Below are positions 9,228-17,602 of a stretch of DNA of 64,000 nucleotides, piece after piece (within the stretch, counting starts at the first letter, position 1; every line of letters begins with the position of its first letter). The translations under genes and the position numbers were made by a program. The notes below the pieces were generated by a model. It was given only the letters and a program-made list of their open reading frames with translations, ran no database searches and was not told the DNA's origin. Origin of the DNA: Parvibaculum sp. (GTDB lineage: Bacteria > Pseudomonadota > Alphaproteobacteria > Parvibaculales > Parvibaculaceae); NCBI GenBank assembly GCA_019635955.1, contig JAHBYL010000001.1, positions 1 through 64,000 on the forward strand, given 5' to 3'.

Positions 9228-10331
9228 ATGAGCAGGCCGGTAGCGCCCTTGTTCGAACCCTTCACCTTCAACGGCCTGACCCTTCCGAACCGCATCGTCA
9301 TGGCGCCCATGACACGGGCCAAATCTCCGGGTGGTGTGCCCGGCCCCGATGTCGCGGCCTACTACCGCCGCCGGGCGGAAGCCGAATGCGGCCTCATCAT
9401 CACGGAAGGCACGACCGTCAATACGCCGGTCGCAACGGCCGATCCGAACTATCCGCAGTTCTGGGGCCAGGATGCGCTCAAGGGCTGGAAGCGGGTGGTC
9501 GAGGAAGTTCACGGCGCAGGCGGCAAGATCATGCCGCAGATCTGGCATGTGGGCATGGTGCGCAACCCGGAAAAGTCCACCAATTCGGAACTGCCTAGCC
9601 ATGGGCCGTCCGGTCTTGCCGTTCCCGGCAAGAAGCGCGCCGAGCCGATGACCAGGCAGGAGATCAAGGACACGATCGAAGCCTTCGGGCGGGCGGCTGC
9701 CGATGCGCGCGAGATCGGGTTCGATGGCGTCGAAGTTCACGGCGCGCATGGCTATCTCATCGACCAGTTCTTCTGGGGCGGCACCAATGAGCGCGACGAT
9801 GAGTATGGCGGCGATATGGTGGGCCGCACGCGCTTTGCGGTCGAAATCATCGAGTCGATCCGCCGTCATGCAGGCAAGGATTACCCGCTCATCCTTCGTT
9901 TCTCACAGTGGAAGCAGCAGGATTACACGGTCAAGCTCGCGCCGACGCCGGAGGAGCTGGGCGCGTTCCTGAAGCCCCTATCGGATGCGGGCGTCGACGT
10001 TTTCCATTGCTCGCAGCGGCGCTTCTGGGAGCCGGAGTTCGAAGGCTCCGATCTCAACCTTGCGGGCTGGACGAAAAAGCTCACCGGCAAGCCGAGCATC
10101 ACGGTCGGCAGCGTCAGCCTGTCGGGCGAATTCATCGCCTCCTTCGCAGGCGAATCCTCCGAGGCGACGGGCATTGACGAACTTCTCGAACGGCTCGAAC
10201 GGGGCGAGTTCGATCTCGTCGGCGTCGGCCGCGCGCTGCTGGTCGATCCGGCCTGGGCCCGCAAGGTCCATACCGGCGCTTTCGATCAGCTTATGCCGTT
10301 CCGTGCGGAAGCTCTCGCCTCGCTCTCCTGA
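9228..10331 (+). CDS. NADH:flavin oxidoreductase, Old Yellow Enzyme family
   Basis: 367 aa FMN-dependent ene-reductase. The N-terminal APLFEPFTFNGLTLPNRIVM followed by APMTR is the OYE signature. VEVHGAHGYLIDQFFW carries the substrate-binding histidine region, and the C-terminal DLVGVGRALLVDPAWARKV binds the FMN phosphate. Class III-like spacing suggests reduction of activated C=C bonds in enones or similar compounds. The start at ATG 9228 follows CAGGAGAC at good distance. It ends six bases from the convergent malyl-CoA-lyase-like gene. Confidence 0.9.
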   Translation: MSRPVAPLFEPFTFNGLTLPNRIVMAPMTRAKSPGGVPGPDVAAYYRRRAEAECGLIITEGTTVNTPVATADPNYPQFWGQDALKGWKRVVEEVHGAGGKIMPQIWHVGMVRNPEKSTNSELPSHGPSGLAVPGKKRAEPMTRQEIKDTIEAFGRAAADAREIGFDGVEVHGAHGYLIDQFFWGGTNERDDEYGGDMVGRTRFAVEIIESIRRHAGKDYPLILRFSQWKQQDYTVKLAPTPEELGAFLKPLSDAGVDVFHCSQRRFWEPEFEGSDLNLAGWTKKLTGKPSITVGSVSLSGEFIASFAGESSEATGIDELLERLERGEFDLVGVGRALLVDPAWARKVHTGAFDQLMPFRAEALASLS

Positions 10332-10337
10332 GCGGGG

Positions 10338-11381
10338 TCAGAAACCATAGGCTCTGGCGAGGTCGGGATCCTTCTCGGCAACCTTCCTCGCCAGATCCAC
10401 GATTACCTTGGCCTGCTTCCAGGTGGCGTCGTCCTGCATCTTGCCGTCGATCATGGCGACGCCTGTGCCGTCCGGCATGGCGTCGAGAATCTTCTTCGCG
10501 AAGATCACTTCATCGGGCGCGGGGCTGAAGACGCGCTTGGCAATCGCAATCTGGTTCGGGTGCAGCGACCAGGCGCCGACGCAGCCCATCAGGAAGGCAT
10601 TGCGGAACTGCTGTTCGCAGGCATCGAGGTCCTGAATGTCGCCAAAGGGGCCGTAGAAGGGACGGATGTCGTTCGCGACGCAGGCATCCACCATCTTGGC
10701 GAAGGTGTAATGCCAGAGATCCTGCTGCGCGGCGATGCGCGGGCCGCCATCTTCCTTCGGGTCTTCCAGCACGCGATAGAACGGATGGCCACCGCCGACG
10801 CGGGTTGTCTTCATCTTGCGCGAGGCTGCGAGGTCGGCGGGCCCAAGGCTCATGCCATGCATGCGGGGCGAGGCACTCGCAATCTCTTCGACATTCTTCA
10901 CGCCCTGCGCCGTTTCAAGAATGGCATGGATGAGGAGCGGTTTCTTCAGCCCGTGCCTTGCCTCGAGCTGGGCGAGGAGCTGGTCGAGATAATGGATGTC
11001 CCATGCGCCTTCGACCTTGGGCAGCATGATGACGTCGAGCTTGTCGCCGATCTCGGCCACGAGCTGCATGACGTCGTCGAGCATCCAGGGGCTGTTCAGC
11101 GGATTGATGCGCACCCAAAAGCCTGTCGAGCCGAAATTGTGCGCCTTGCCGACCTCGATCACACCGCGCCGCGCCGCATCTTTCGCATCGGCAGGAATGG
11201 CGTCTTCGAGATTGCCGAGCAGAACGTCCACCTGCGAAATCACATCGCCGATCTTCGCCCGGACCTTCTCGTTGTGGCCCGGAAAGAAATGGATCATGCG
11301 CTCCAGCGCCACCGGAAGTTCCCGGTAGGGAGCGGGCGCGCCAATGGCGAGCGGCTTGTAGAAATTCGTCGGCAGTTTCAT
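10338..11381 (-). CDS. HpcH/HpaI aldolase/CitE family protein, malyl-CoA lyase-like
   Basis: 347 aa. Conserved elements are [19 protein letters not shown] (Mg-binding acidic residues), [32 protein letters not shown] (catalytic glutamate region), [18 protein letters not shown] and [19 protein letters not shown]. These resemble L-malyl-CoA/beta-methylmalyl-CoA lyases, which cleave malyl-CoA to acetyl-CoA and glyoxylate; the length also fits. Citrate lyase beta or citramalyl-CoA lyase activity is the alternative. It lies 71 bases downstream of the MFS gene on the same strand, which may supply a dicarboxylate substrate. Confidence 0.87.
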   Translation of the reverse strand: MKLPTNFYKPLAIGAPAPYRELPVALERMIHFFPGHNEKVRAKIGDVISQVDVLLGNLEDAIPADAKDAARRGVIEVGKAHNFGSTGFWVRINPLNSPWMLDDVMQLVAEIGDKLDVIMLPKVEGAWDIHYLDQLLAQLEARHGLKKPLLIHAILETAQGVKNVEEIASASPRMHGMSLGPADLAASRKMKTTRVGGGHPFYRVLEDPKEDGGPRIAAQQDLWHYTFAKMVDACVANDIRPFYGPFGDIQDLDACEQQFRNAFLMGCVGAWSLHPNQIAIAKRVFSPAPDEVIFAKKILDAMPDGTGVAMIDGKMQDDATWKQAKVIVDLARKVAEKDPDLARAYGF

Positions 11382-11452
11382 GGCAATCCAATCGGACAGG
11401 GGTGGAACGGGCGCAGTCTAGCGAGGGCGCTTGTCCAAATCCATGAGCGATT

Positions 11453-12745
11453 TCAGCTTCCTACCGGTCTTTCCTTTGCCTCGATCAGAGCGCGGACGGG
11501 GCCCGCGGCGTAGAGGCTTGCGAAACCGAGGGCGGATGACAGCGTGATCGCGAGATAGGCAAGTTCATATCCACCGGCGGCGACATAAAGGAAGCCGAGC
11601 AGGGCGGGGCCCGCCGCATTGGCGCAGGTCGTGATCATTTGCGAGACGGACAGGATGCGCGCATAGGCCTTGAGCCCGAAGGCTTCCGCCACGATGAGCG
11701 GCTGCATCATCTGCATATTGCCGACCGTGGAGCCAAATACCGCGGAGGCGACAAAGAGTGCGATCGGACCCTGCACGACAGCGAAGAGAACGAAGGACAG
11801 GGCCTGCAGCACGTAGATGGCATAGAGATAGGTCTTAGAAGCGACGCGGGAGAGAACGACGCCGCCGACCAGCCGCCCGGCAATACTCGCCGCCGCCATG
11901 ATGGCGACCGCAAGGGCCGCCATTTGATCGTCGCCTGTGCGCGTGGCGACAAGGCGGAATTGATGCGCCAGCGAACCGACCTGCGCCATCATCGAAAAGA
12001 CGAAAGCGGTGGTGCAGAGAATGAAGAAGCGGCTGCGGATCGCCTCTTCGAACGAGATTCCGTCCGGCGGGAGGAGCGCACCATCGGCGCCACGGCGCGG
12101 CGGATCGCCGTCCGGCGCCTGGCCGATGGCTTCCGGACTCGCGCGAAGGACAAGCAGGGCGACGGGGATGACGCCGAGCACCAGAACGAGGCCGAGCCAG
12201 TAAGCGGCGTCCATAAGCCCGTATCGTTCGATCAGCCCCGCCGAGAGCGGCGTGAAAACGATGCCGCCAAGCGAGAGGCCGGTGGAGGCATAGGCGATGG
12301 CCTTGGAGCGCTGGCGCGTGAACCAGCGCGCCACAATGGTCATGCCTGGGATGACCGCGACGGCAGCGTTGCCGATACCGAAGAGAATGTAGAAGAGATA
12401 AAGCTGCCACAGCGCGGTGACGTGTCCGGCGCAGGCGAGAACGCCGCCCGATATGAGCGCCCCGGCAGCGACCACCCATCGCGGATCGTAGCGGTCGAGC
12501 AGCCAGCCGACAGCGAGCCCCGCAATACCAGAAGCGACGAAGAAGATCGCGGTCGCGTTCGACGTCGCCGACACCGTGAAGCCGCCTTCGGCGACAAAGG
12601 CCTTCAGGAAGATCGACAGGTTATAGAAGATCAGCCCGCAGGCGACCGTATGGATCACGAAGACGGCGGCAACGACATACCAGCCATAAAAGACCGGGCC
12701 GCGCGGCGAGGCGCGCGGTGCTTCTGGCGCGGGGCCAGCATCCAT
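11453..12745 (-). CDS. MFS transporter, oxalate/monocarboxylate-type
   Basis: 430 aa with about twelve hydrophobic segments starting at FYGWYVVAAVFVIHTVACG. A central hydrophilic loop lies near residues 205-240 (EAIGQAPDGDPPRRG). The FYGWYVV start and the DRYDPRW loop 2-3 motif are typical of the OxlT/monocarboxylate-porter branch of MFS. Its protein is a clear paralogue of the carrier encoded at 13400-14686. A GGAG site lies nine bases before the ATG. The substrate is probably an organic anion; this is inference from subfamily and from the CoA-lyase downstream. Confidence 0.88.
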   Translation of the reverse strand: MDAGPAPEAPRASPRGPVFYGWYVVAAVFVIHTVACGLIFYNLSIFLKAFVAEGGFTVSATSNATAIFFVASGIAGLAVGWLLDRYDPRWVVAAGALISGGVLACAGHVTALWQLYLFYILFGIGNAAVAVIPGMTIVARWFTRQRSKAIAYASTGLSLGGIVFTPLSAGLIERYGLMDAAYWLGLVLVLGVIPVALLVLRASPEAIGQAPDGDPPRRGADGALLPPDGISFEEAIRSRFFILCTTAFVFSMMAQVGSLAHQFRLVATRTGDDQMAALAVAIMAAASIAGRLVGGVVLSRVASKTYLYAIYVLQALSFVLFAVVQGPIALFVASAVFGSTVGNMQMMQPLIVAEAFGLKAYARILSVSQMITTCANAAGPALLGFLYVAAGGYELAYLAITLSSALGFASLYAAGPVRALIEAKERPVGS

Positions 12746-12837
12746 TTCAGGGCTCCGGGTGCCGGATGGCTTGAATAACGAATATGACCTAGATAGACGT
12801 TCCGGTCAGTTTGCCCAAGCGGAAAGTTCGGCCTGCT

Positions 12838-13407
12838 TCATTCCGCCGCCGTCAGCGCCTTCATCTCCTCGGCCATGGCGCGGCGGAAGCTCTCGCGTTC
12901 GGTGACGCGATGATCGCCCTTTGCATAGGCAAGTGCATTTTCATAGTAGAAGCGGGCGTTCATGGCGTTGGCGATACCGCTGTCGCGCGTCTTGATGACG
13001 CGAGCCGGTGCGCCGGCGACGATGGAATTTTCCGGGATGACGGTTCCTTCGGTGACGATCGAGTGACCGGCCACGATCGAATTCCGGCCGATCCTCGATC
13101 CGTCCATTAGGGTCGAGTTGATGCCGATCAGGCAGTTTTCGCCGATCTCCGCGCCATGGATGGTGCAATGATGTGTGATGGAGCAATTGTCGCCGATGAG
13201 TGTCGGCGTCTCGTTGCCGACATGGATCATCACGAAATCCTGAATATTGGTGCGGCGGCCGATGCGTACCTCGTGCATCTCGCTCCTGATCACGACATAG
13301 GGCCAGAGCGACGCGCCCTCGCCGATATGAACCTTGCCGTAGACAAGCGCCGTTTCATGAATGAAGGCGGGATTGTCGAGAGAGACACCGGGTCCGAAAT
13401 CACGCAT
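12838..13407 (-). CDS. Gamma-carbonic anhydrase-like hexapeptide protein
   Basis: 189 aa left-handed beta-helix protein of the YrdA/CaiE/PaaY group. The N-terminal NPAFIHETALVYGKVHIGEGASLWPYV region is followed by hexapeptide repeats with histidines in MIHVGNETPTLIGDN and SITHHCTIHGAEIG, the positions of the metal ligands in gamma-carbonic anhydrases. A C-terminal helix (residues 140-185) closes the fold. Either zinc-dependent hydration of CO2 or a thioesterase/acyltransferase role (as PaaY) is possible. Its start overlaps the stop of the upstream MFS gene by eight bases, so the two are translationally coupled. Confidence 0.86.
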   Translation of the reverse strand: MRDFGPGVSLDNPAFIHETALVYGKVHIGEGASLWPYVVIRSEMHEVRIGRRTNIQDFVMIHVGNETPTLIGDNCSITHHCTIHGAEIGENCLIGINSTLMDGSRIGRNSIVAGHSIVTEGTVIPENSIVAGAPARVIKTRDSGIANAMNARFYYENALAYAKGDHRVTERESFRRAMAEEMKALTAAE

Positions 13408-14686
13408 GCGGCTTGCTTTCGATGAGCGCGCGGACGGGGCCGCCCGCGAGAATGAGCAGGAAGGCGAGAAGGGACGAAACCGCCATCACGAGGAAGGCAA
13501 CCTCATATCCGCCGAGCCAATCGTAGAGCAGCCCCACGGCTGCCGGACCGACGGCGACGCCGGCCGTCATGAACAACTGGCTCAGAGAATAGATGCGGCC
13601 ATAGGCCTTGAGACCGAAGGCTTCGGCCAGCATCAGCGGCTGCATCATCAGCAAGTTGCCGACCGTCAACCCGAACAGCACGGTTGCCAGCATGAGGGCG
13701 GGAATGGATTGTGCTTGCGAATAGAAGGCGAGGGCGATGCCCTGACCGACGACAAGCGCGAAAACGAAACCGCGCGATGGAATGATCGTGAGGGCCCAGC
13801 CGCCCGCAAGACGGCCGATGATGCTCGCCATCGCCATGGTTGCGACGGCAAGGGCCGCGGTTTCGTCGCTGCCGCTGCGCGTGGCGACGAGGCGGACTTG
13901 ATGCGCGATAACGCCGACCTGGGCCATCATCGCGAAGATGAAAGCAAGGGTCGAGAGAATGAAGAAGCGGCTGCGGACGGCATCGCGATAGTCAATGCCA
14001 TCAGCGGGCAAGAGCGCGCCGCTCTCGTCGCGCTGCAGCGCATCGCCATCCGGCCCGAGACCGAGCGACTGCGGCGAAGGGCGGATCAGCAGCCAGGCGA
14101 TGGGCACGATGCCGATGATGAAGCCCGCGGCGAGCCAGGGCGTCGCCGCCTGCAGGCCGAAGCGATCGATCATGCTCGCCGCCACCGGCGTAAGGATGAT
14201 GCCGCCAAGCGACAGTCCTGTGGATGCAACGGACAATGCAATCGACCGCTTGCGCGCGAACCAGCGCGCGACAAGCGTGGTGCCGGGAATAAGCGCCGCA
14301 CCCGCATAGCCGGCGCCGAACAGGACATAGAAGAGATAGAGCTGCCAGAGTTCGCTCACATAGCCCGCGCCGAGCGTGGCACCGGCGCTCACCAGCGCAC
14401 CGGCGGTGATCACCCAGCGAGGATCGTAACGTTCGATCAGCGATGCAACGCCGAGCCCGGTTATGCCGGAGGCGACGAAGAAGCAGGCCGTACCAAAGGA
14501 CGTCGCGCGGACCGAGAAGCCGCCTTCCGCAACGAAAGCCTTGAGGTAGACGGAAAGGTTGTAGAAGCCGAGGCCCGCGGTCACCGTCATGATGATGAGC
14601 ACGCCCGCCACAACGTACCAGCCATAGAAAAGGCCCGGACGCGGGGTCCCCGGGCCGTGCTTTTCCGTGGCGCCGTCTGCGCTCAT
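13400..14686 (-). CDS. MFS transporter, paralogue of the carrier at 11453-12745
   Basis: 428 aa with about twelve membrane segments. The N-terminus LFYGWYVVAGVLIIMTVTAG, the FYNLSVYLKAFVAEGGFSV segment and the ERYDPRW loop match the other carrier almost residue for residue, so the two arose by duplication. The central loop near residue 205 (QSLGLGPDGDALQRDESGA) is also shared. GGGAGGCAGGC precedes the ATG at 14686. Likely an organic-anion or monocarboxylate porter. The 180 bases upstream, shared with the divergent glutathione transferase gene, contain no other gene. Confidence 0.88.
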   Translation of the reverse strand: MSADGATEKHGPGTPRPGLFYGWYVVAGVLIIMTVTAGLGFYNLSVYLKAFVAEGGFSVRATSFGTACFFVASGITGLGVASLIERYDPRWVITAGALVSAGATLGAGYVSELWQLYLFYVLFGAGYAGAALIPGTTLVARWFARKRSIALSVASTGLSLGGIILTPVAASMIDRFGLQAATPWLAAGFIIGIVPIAWLLIRPSPQSLGLGPDGDALQRDESGALLPADGIDYRDAVRSRFFILSTLAFIFAMMAQVGVIAHQVRLVATRSGSDETAALAVATMAMASIIGRLAGGWALTIIPSRGFVFALVVGQGIALAFYSQAQSIPALMLATVLFGLTVGNLLMMQPLMLAEAFGLKAYGRIYSLSQLFMTAGVAVGPAAVGLLYDWLGGYEVAFLVMAVSSLLAFLLILAGGPVRALIESKPHA

Positions 14687-14864
14687 GCCTGCCTCCCGTT
14701 TCGCCGGTCTTTGCCGGATTGGCCCTAGATAAACATGGAATGGAGGAGCGCCAAGGCGGAAATGATGCGAAGCGCGGTGCGCGCTGGCGCGGCAGGGCGC
14801 ATTTCGCTAATCATGGTGCCATTCCGGCATTCACGAACAGACCGGGGCAACAGGGAGACTATCC

Positions 14865-15482
14865 ATGAAATTCTACAACTCGATCGGGCCAAATCCCCGC
14901 GTCGTCAAGATGTTCATGAAGGAGAAGGGCATCGAGCTGCCTTTCGTCGATGTCGATATCATGCAGGCGGAGAACCGCAAGGAACCTTATCTTGCGAAGA
15001 ACCCGGCAGGACAGCTTCCGGCCCTCGAACTCGACGATGGCAGCTATCTCGCCGAGATCACGGCCATCTGCGAATATCTCGACGAGAAGTTCCCGGGCGG
15101 TTCGCTGATCGGCACGACGCCGGAAGAGCGCGCCGAAACGCGCATGTGGACGCGACGCGTCGATCTCAATGTCTGCGAGCCTCTGGCCAATGGCTTCCGC
15201 TTTTCCGAAGGACTGCCGCTGTTCCAGAACCGCATGCGGTGCCTGCCAGAGGCCGCGGCCGGCCTCAAGGCAATCGCGCAGGACAAGCTCGCCTGGATCG
15301 ACAAGCTGCTCGCAGGCAAGGAGTTCCTCGCCGGGAAGCGCATGACGCTCGCCGACATCCTGCTTTTCGGCTTTCTCGATTTCGGAGCGGTCGTGGGCCA
15401 GCCGATCAATCCTGCGCACAAGAATATCGTTGCCTGGTTCGAGCGGATGAAGGCGCGCCCCTCGGCTGCCGCATCTGCCTGA
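14865..15482 (+). CDS. Glutathione S-transferase family protein
   Basis: 205 aa. The N-terminal thioredoxin-like domain (residues 1-80) contains SIGPNPRVVKMFMKEKGIEL, the cis-proline segment NPAGQLPALELDDGS and the glutathione gamma-glutamyl site YLAEITAICEYLDE. The all-helical C-terminal domain contains FLAGKRMTLADILLFGFLDF, the N-capping box region of GSTs. The catalytic position near residue 6-11 is a serine/asparagine, as in beta- or theta-like bacterial GSTs. CAGGGAG precedes the ATG. A strong stem-loop follows the stop codon. Confidence 0.9.
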   Translation: MKFYNSIGPNPRVVKMFMKEKGIELPFVDVDIMQAENRKEPYLAKNPAGQLPALELDDGSYLAEITAICEYLDEKFPGGSLIGTTPEERAETRMWTRRVDLNVCEPLANGFRFSEGLPLFQNRMRCLPEAAAGLKAIAQDKLAWIDKLLAGKEFLAGKRMTLADILLFGFLDFGAVVGQPINPAHKNIVAWFERMKARPSAAASA

Positions 15483-15488
15483 ACTTCC

Positions 15489-15520
15489 GCCTCCGGACGC
15501 TCGCCGCGCTGTCCGGAGGC
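15489..15520 (+). terminator. Stem-loop after the GST gene
   Basis: A perfect 10-bp inverted repeat (GCCTCCGGAC and GTCCGGAGGC) with a 12-base loop starts seven bases after the GST stop codon. The tail TATCTTCCCTCTTG is pyrimidine-rich but not a pure T run, so it is a probable but not canonical intrinsic terminator. Confidence 0.6.
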
Positions 15521-15557
15521 TATCTTCCCTCTTGCGGGCCGTCATAATTCTGCCAGG

Positions 15558-15578
15558 ATAGTAAAAATAAATTACTAT
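15558..15578. promoter_or_regulatory. AT-rich inverted repeat upstream of the six-cysteine gene pair
   Basis: ATAGTAA and TTACTAT are perfect arms around a seven-base AAATAAA centre. The patch is far AT-richer than its surroundings and ends 30 bases before the ATG at 15609. It could be an operator or hold a promoter; no regulator gene is adjacent. Confidence 0.35.
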
Positions 15579-15608
15579 TATCGGGGGGATATCGTGGGAG
15601 GAGGATCC

Positions 15609-15995
15609 ATGAAGTACGTAGTCCAGCTCTGTCTGGCGATCGGGTTGGGGGTGATCGGCCTGAGCTTCAGCAGCGGGGGCGCACAGGCGCAGCCAGTGCC
15701 CGAATGCATCGACAGCGACAAGACAGGCAATCCGCAGGCGACCGCCGCCTGGTGGGGCCGGCGTTCGCCGGAGCAGAAGAAATACATCAGCGAGCTTCCC
15801 TGCGAGCAGCGCTATATTCCGATGGTCTGCATATTCCTCTGGGATCCGGATCTGCGCGGCTGCACCAACAAGGGCGTCGCCGAATATCGCGCCGACAAGG
15901 CATGTTCGGCAAAGGGACATGCGATTCTTTCGGAAGCGCATGAAGCCTGCAAGGCGGACTTCAAGAAGTCCTTCACGCCGCCTTTCCCGGGATAA
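15609..15995 (+). CDS. Small exported six-cysteine protein, copy 1
   Basis: 128 aa; family not recognised. A signal peptide covers about residues 1-28 (KYVVQLCLAIGLGVIGLSF, cleavage near AQAQ). The mature part has cysteines at 33, 65, 74, 85, 99 and 114, all conserved in the next gene's product, so three disulfides are likely. A WWGRRSPEQKKYI helix, a RYIPMVCIFLWDPDLRGC core and a PPFPG C-terminus are also shared. GGGAGGAGGATCC directly precedes the ATG at 15609; six extra residues are possible from 15594 but would spoil the signal peptide. Its stop overlaps an ATG 21 bases upstream of copy 2, so the pair is cotranscribed. Confidence 0.8.
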   Translation: MKYVVQLCLAIGLGVIGLSFSSGGAQAQPVPECIDSDKTGNPQATAAWWGRRSPEQKKYISELPCEQRYIPMVCIFLWDPDLRGCTNKGVAEYRADKACSAKGHAILSEAHEACKADFKKSFTPPFPG

Positions 15996-16015
15996 TGGGG
16001 GCGGAGCAGCAGGCC

Positions 16016-16426
16016 ATGAAGCTTCTCGTTCAATTATGCCTGCTTCTGGGTCTCGGCGTCGCCGCCATGGCGGCGGCGGCCGGCCCCTCCGCCGCGCAGG
16101 GCACATCCGATGGCATTCCCGATTGCATCAACAGCGATACCAACGGCACCAGACCTGCCGACGGGCTCGCCTGGTGGAACCGGCGCAGCGAAGAGCAGAA
16201 GAAATATATTCGCGAACTGCCTTGTCAGGAGCGGTATATTCCCATGGTCTGCATCTTCCTCTGGGAACCCGATCTGCGCGGTTGCACCAACAAGGGCGTT
16301 GCGGAATACAGGGCAAGCAAGCTCTGCGACGAGCAGGGCTTCGCCTTGCTGACCGAAGAGCACGAAGCCTGCAAGGCGAAGTACAAGAAGAGCTTCGTCC
16401 CGCCCTTTCCCGGCCCGACAAGTTGA
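16016..16426 (+). CDS. Small exported six-cysteine protein, copy 2
   Basis: 136 aa paralogue of the preceding gene; function unknown. Signal peptide residues 1-28 (KLLVQLCLLLGLGVAAMAA, cleavage after AAQ). Mature cysteines are at 37, 70, 79, 90, 104 and 119, with the same spacing between the last five as copy 1. An in-frame ATG at 15995 overlaps the stop of copy 1 (TAATG) and would add seven residues before the signal peptide; 16016 is preferred because it starts directly with the basic n-region. The products should be periplasmic or outer-membrane associated. The thioesterase gene follows after 46 bases. Confidence 0.8.
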   Translation: MKLLVQLCLLLGLGVAAMAAAAGPSAAQGTSDGIPDCINSDTNGTRPADGLAWWNRRSEEQKKYIRELPCQERYIPMVCIFLWEPDLRGCTNKGVAEYRASKLCDEQGFALLTEEHEACKAKYKKSFVPPFPGPTS

Positions 16427-16472
16427 ACGGGGCATCCGGGTGGGCCGAGGCCGCCCGGAAAGGAAAGCGACG

Positions 16473-16892
16473 ATGAGCATGACAGGCGCCGATAATCCGG
16501 CTCTCGATCCGGACTGGGAGTCGCCTGCGGCGGTGACGCTCGGAAAACGCGTTCTCGAGAAGGATGCCTCGCGGGGCTACATCAAGGCATCCTACGTTGC
16601 CGGCGAAAATTTCGTGAATCGCGGCGGCCGCATCTATGGCGGTTTCCTTTCGGCGATGCTGGACGGGCTGTGCGGCCATGCCGTCAGGCTCACACATGAA
16701 AAGCCTGGCACGCCGCAAGTGACGCTCGAATTGAAGACAAGCTTTGTGGGCCGCGCCGACAAGGGGATATTGGTGGGCGAAGGCTGGGTCCGCCATCGCG
16801 GCAAATCGATCGCCTTCGCCGAAGCCGAACTCCGCACCGAGGCCGGCGATCTCGTGGCGAAGGGCAGCGCCACATTCAAGATCGGCGCTTGA
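16473..16892 (+). CDS. Hotdog-fold thioesterase, PaaI family
   Basis: 139 aa. The hotdog core is seen from residue 30: a beta strand, then GGRIYGGFLSAMLDGLCGHAV (the central helix with the GG...D active-site pattern), then a strand pair PQVTLELKTSFVGRADKG and GEGWVRHRGKSIAFAEAEL, ending DLVAKGSATFKI. PaaI-type enzymes hydrolyse acyl- or phenylacetyl-CoA thioesters. GGAAAGGAAAG precedes the ATG at 16473. It follows the six-cysteine pair and precedes the tRNA. The substrate is not identifiable. Confidence 0.86.
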   Translation: MSMTGADNPALDPDWESPAAVTLGKRVLEKDASRGYIKASYVAGENFVNRGGRIYGGFLSAMLDGLCGHAVRLTHEKPGTPQVTLELKTSFVGRADKGILVGEGWVRHRGKSIAFAEAELRTEAGDLVAKGSATFKIGA

Positions 16893-16907
16893 GCCGTTTC
16901 TTTCCTG

Positions 16908-16936
16908 TTGAGAAAGCGCGCGCCAGCCGATAGTCA
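16908..16936 (+). promoter_or_regulatory. Probable sigma-70 promoter of tRNA-Ser
   Basis: TTGAGA and TAGTCA are separated by 17 bases. The -10 element ends eight bases before the first base of the tRNA, the spacing expected for a stable-RNA promoter. Confidence 0.5.
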
Positions 16937-16944
16937 GTGCGCAG

Positions 16945-17034
16945 GGAAGGGTGGCCGAGTGGTTTAAGGCACCGGTCTTGAAAACCGGCGTGGGTTAACG
17001 CCCACCGTGGGTTCGAATCCCACCCCTTCCGCCA
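16945..17034 (+). tRNA. tRNA-Ser (anticodon UGA)
   Basis: 90 bases including an encoded CCA end. The acceptor stem GGAAGGG pairs with CCCTTCC, followed by the discriminator G. The anticodon stem CCGGT/ACCGG encloses the loop CTTGAAA with anticodon TGA. A long variable arm (GTGGGTTAACGCCCAC hairpin) marks a class II tRNA, and the T loop GGTTCGAATCC is standard. No integrase gene or 3'-end repeat suggests its use as an attachment site. Confidence 0.96.
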
Positions 17035-17100
17035 ATTGCTGCGTCAACGCAAAGACGAGTTTCGCCATCAGAGTTGCACTCGTCCATTCGATGGGCCGGG

Positions 17101-17451
17101 TCACGCCCGGAGAATCTTCTCCATGGATTTTCCCTTGGCCAGTTCATCGATCAGTTTATCCAGATAGCGGATTTCCCGCATGGTCGGCTCTTCGACTTCC
17201 TCCACCCGCACGCCGCAGACCACGCCCTTGATCAGACTGCGGGAAGGATTGGGGCGGGGCGCCTCGGCAAAGAAGGTTTCGAAATCCGTCTCCTGCTCGA
17301 TCCGGGCACTCAGTCCTTTCTGATCGTAGCCCGTGAGCCAGAAGATGATCTGATCCACCTCTGCCTTTGTGCGTCCCTTTTTCTCCGCCTTGGCAACGTA
17401 GTGCGGGTAGACGCTTGCAAAGCTGGTCGAGTAGATGCGGTGCTTGGCCAT
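17101..17451 (-). CDS. DUF2200 domain-containing protein
   Basis: 116 aa. The sequence opens [29 protein letters not shown] and continues [10 protein letters not shown], a pattern typical of the DUF2200 family of small cytoplasmic proteins of unknown function. The rest is [33 protein letters not shown], a predicted helix-rich end. It stands alone on the minus strand between the tRNA and a divergent membrane-protein gene. No catalytic residues can be assigned. Confidence in the gene is high; its role is unknown. Confidence 0.85.
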   Translation of the reverse strand: MAKHRIYSTSFASVYPHYVAKAEKKGRTKAEVDQIIFWLTGYDQKGLSARIEQETDFETFFAEAPRPNPSRSLIKGVVCGVRVEEVEEPTMREIRYLDKLIDELAKGKSMEKILRA

Positions 17452-17537
17452 TCGCCGCTCCCTTGCAAACCGTTCGACTACAGGATTGCCGGAATCCTAG
17501 CCGGACGGATCGTCTCAGGCCACCTCAATGTCCCGCT

Positions 17538-17566
17538 TGATATAATGACATTCATAGTGTCACTAT
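17538..17566 (+). promoter_or_regulatory. Extended -10 promoter with a palindromic operator-like site
   Basis: TGATATAAT (17538-17546) is an exact extended -10 element. ATAGTGTCACTAT (17554-17566) is a perfect palindrome with 6-bp arms around one base and sits over the predicted transcription start. Both lie 37-65 bases before the GTG start at 17603. No -35 match at the usual distance was found. Confidence 0.5.
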
Positions 17567-17602
17567 ATTCGTGACCGCATTCCGGCGGGCAGGGAGGGAT
17601 AT

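Noticed and set aside
16945-17034. tRNA-Ser as an integration site for a mobile element
   Set aside because: No integrase gene, no repeated tRNA 3' end and no composition change downstream were seen.
17554-17566. Resemblance of ATAGTGTCACTAT to the SP6 phage promoter end
   Set aside because: Only about ten bases match, without the required flanking bases; it is better explained as a palindrome at a bacterial promoter.
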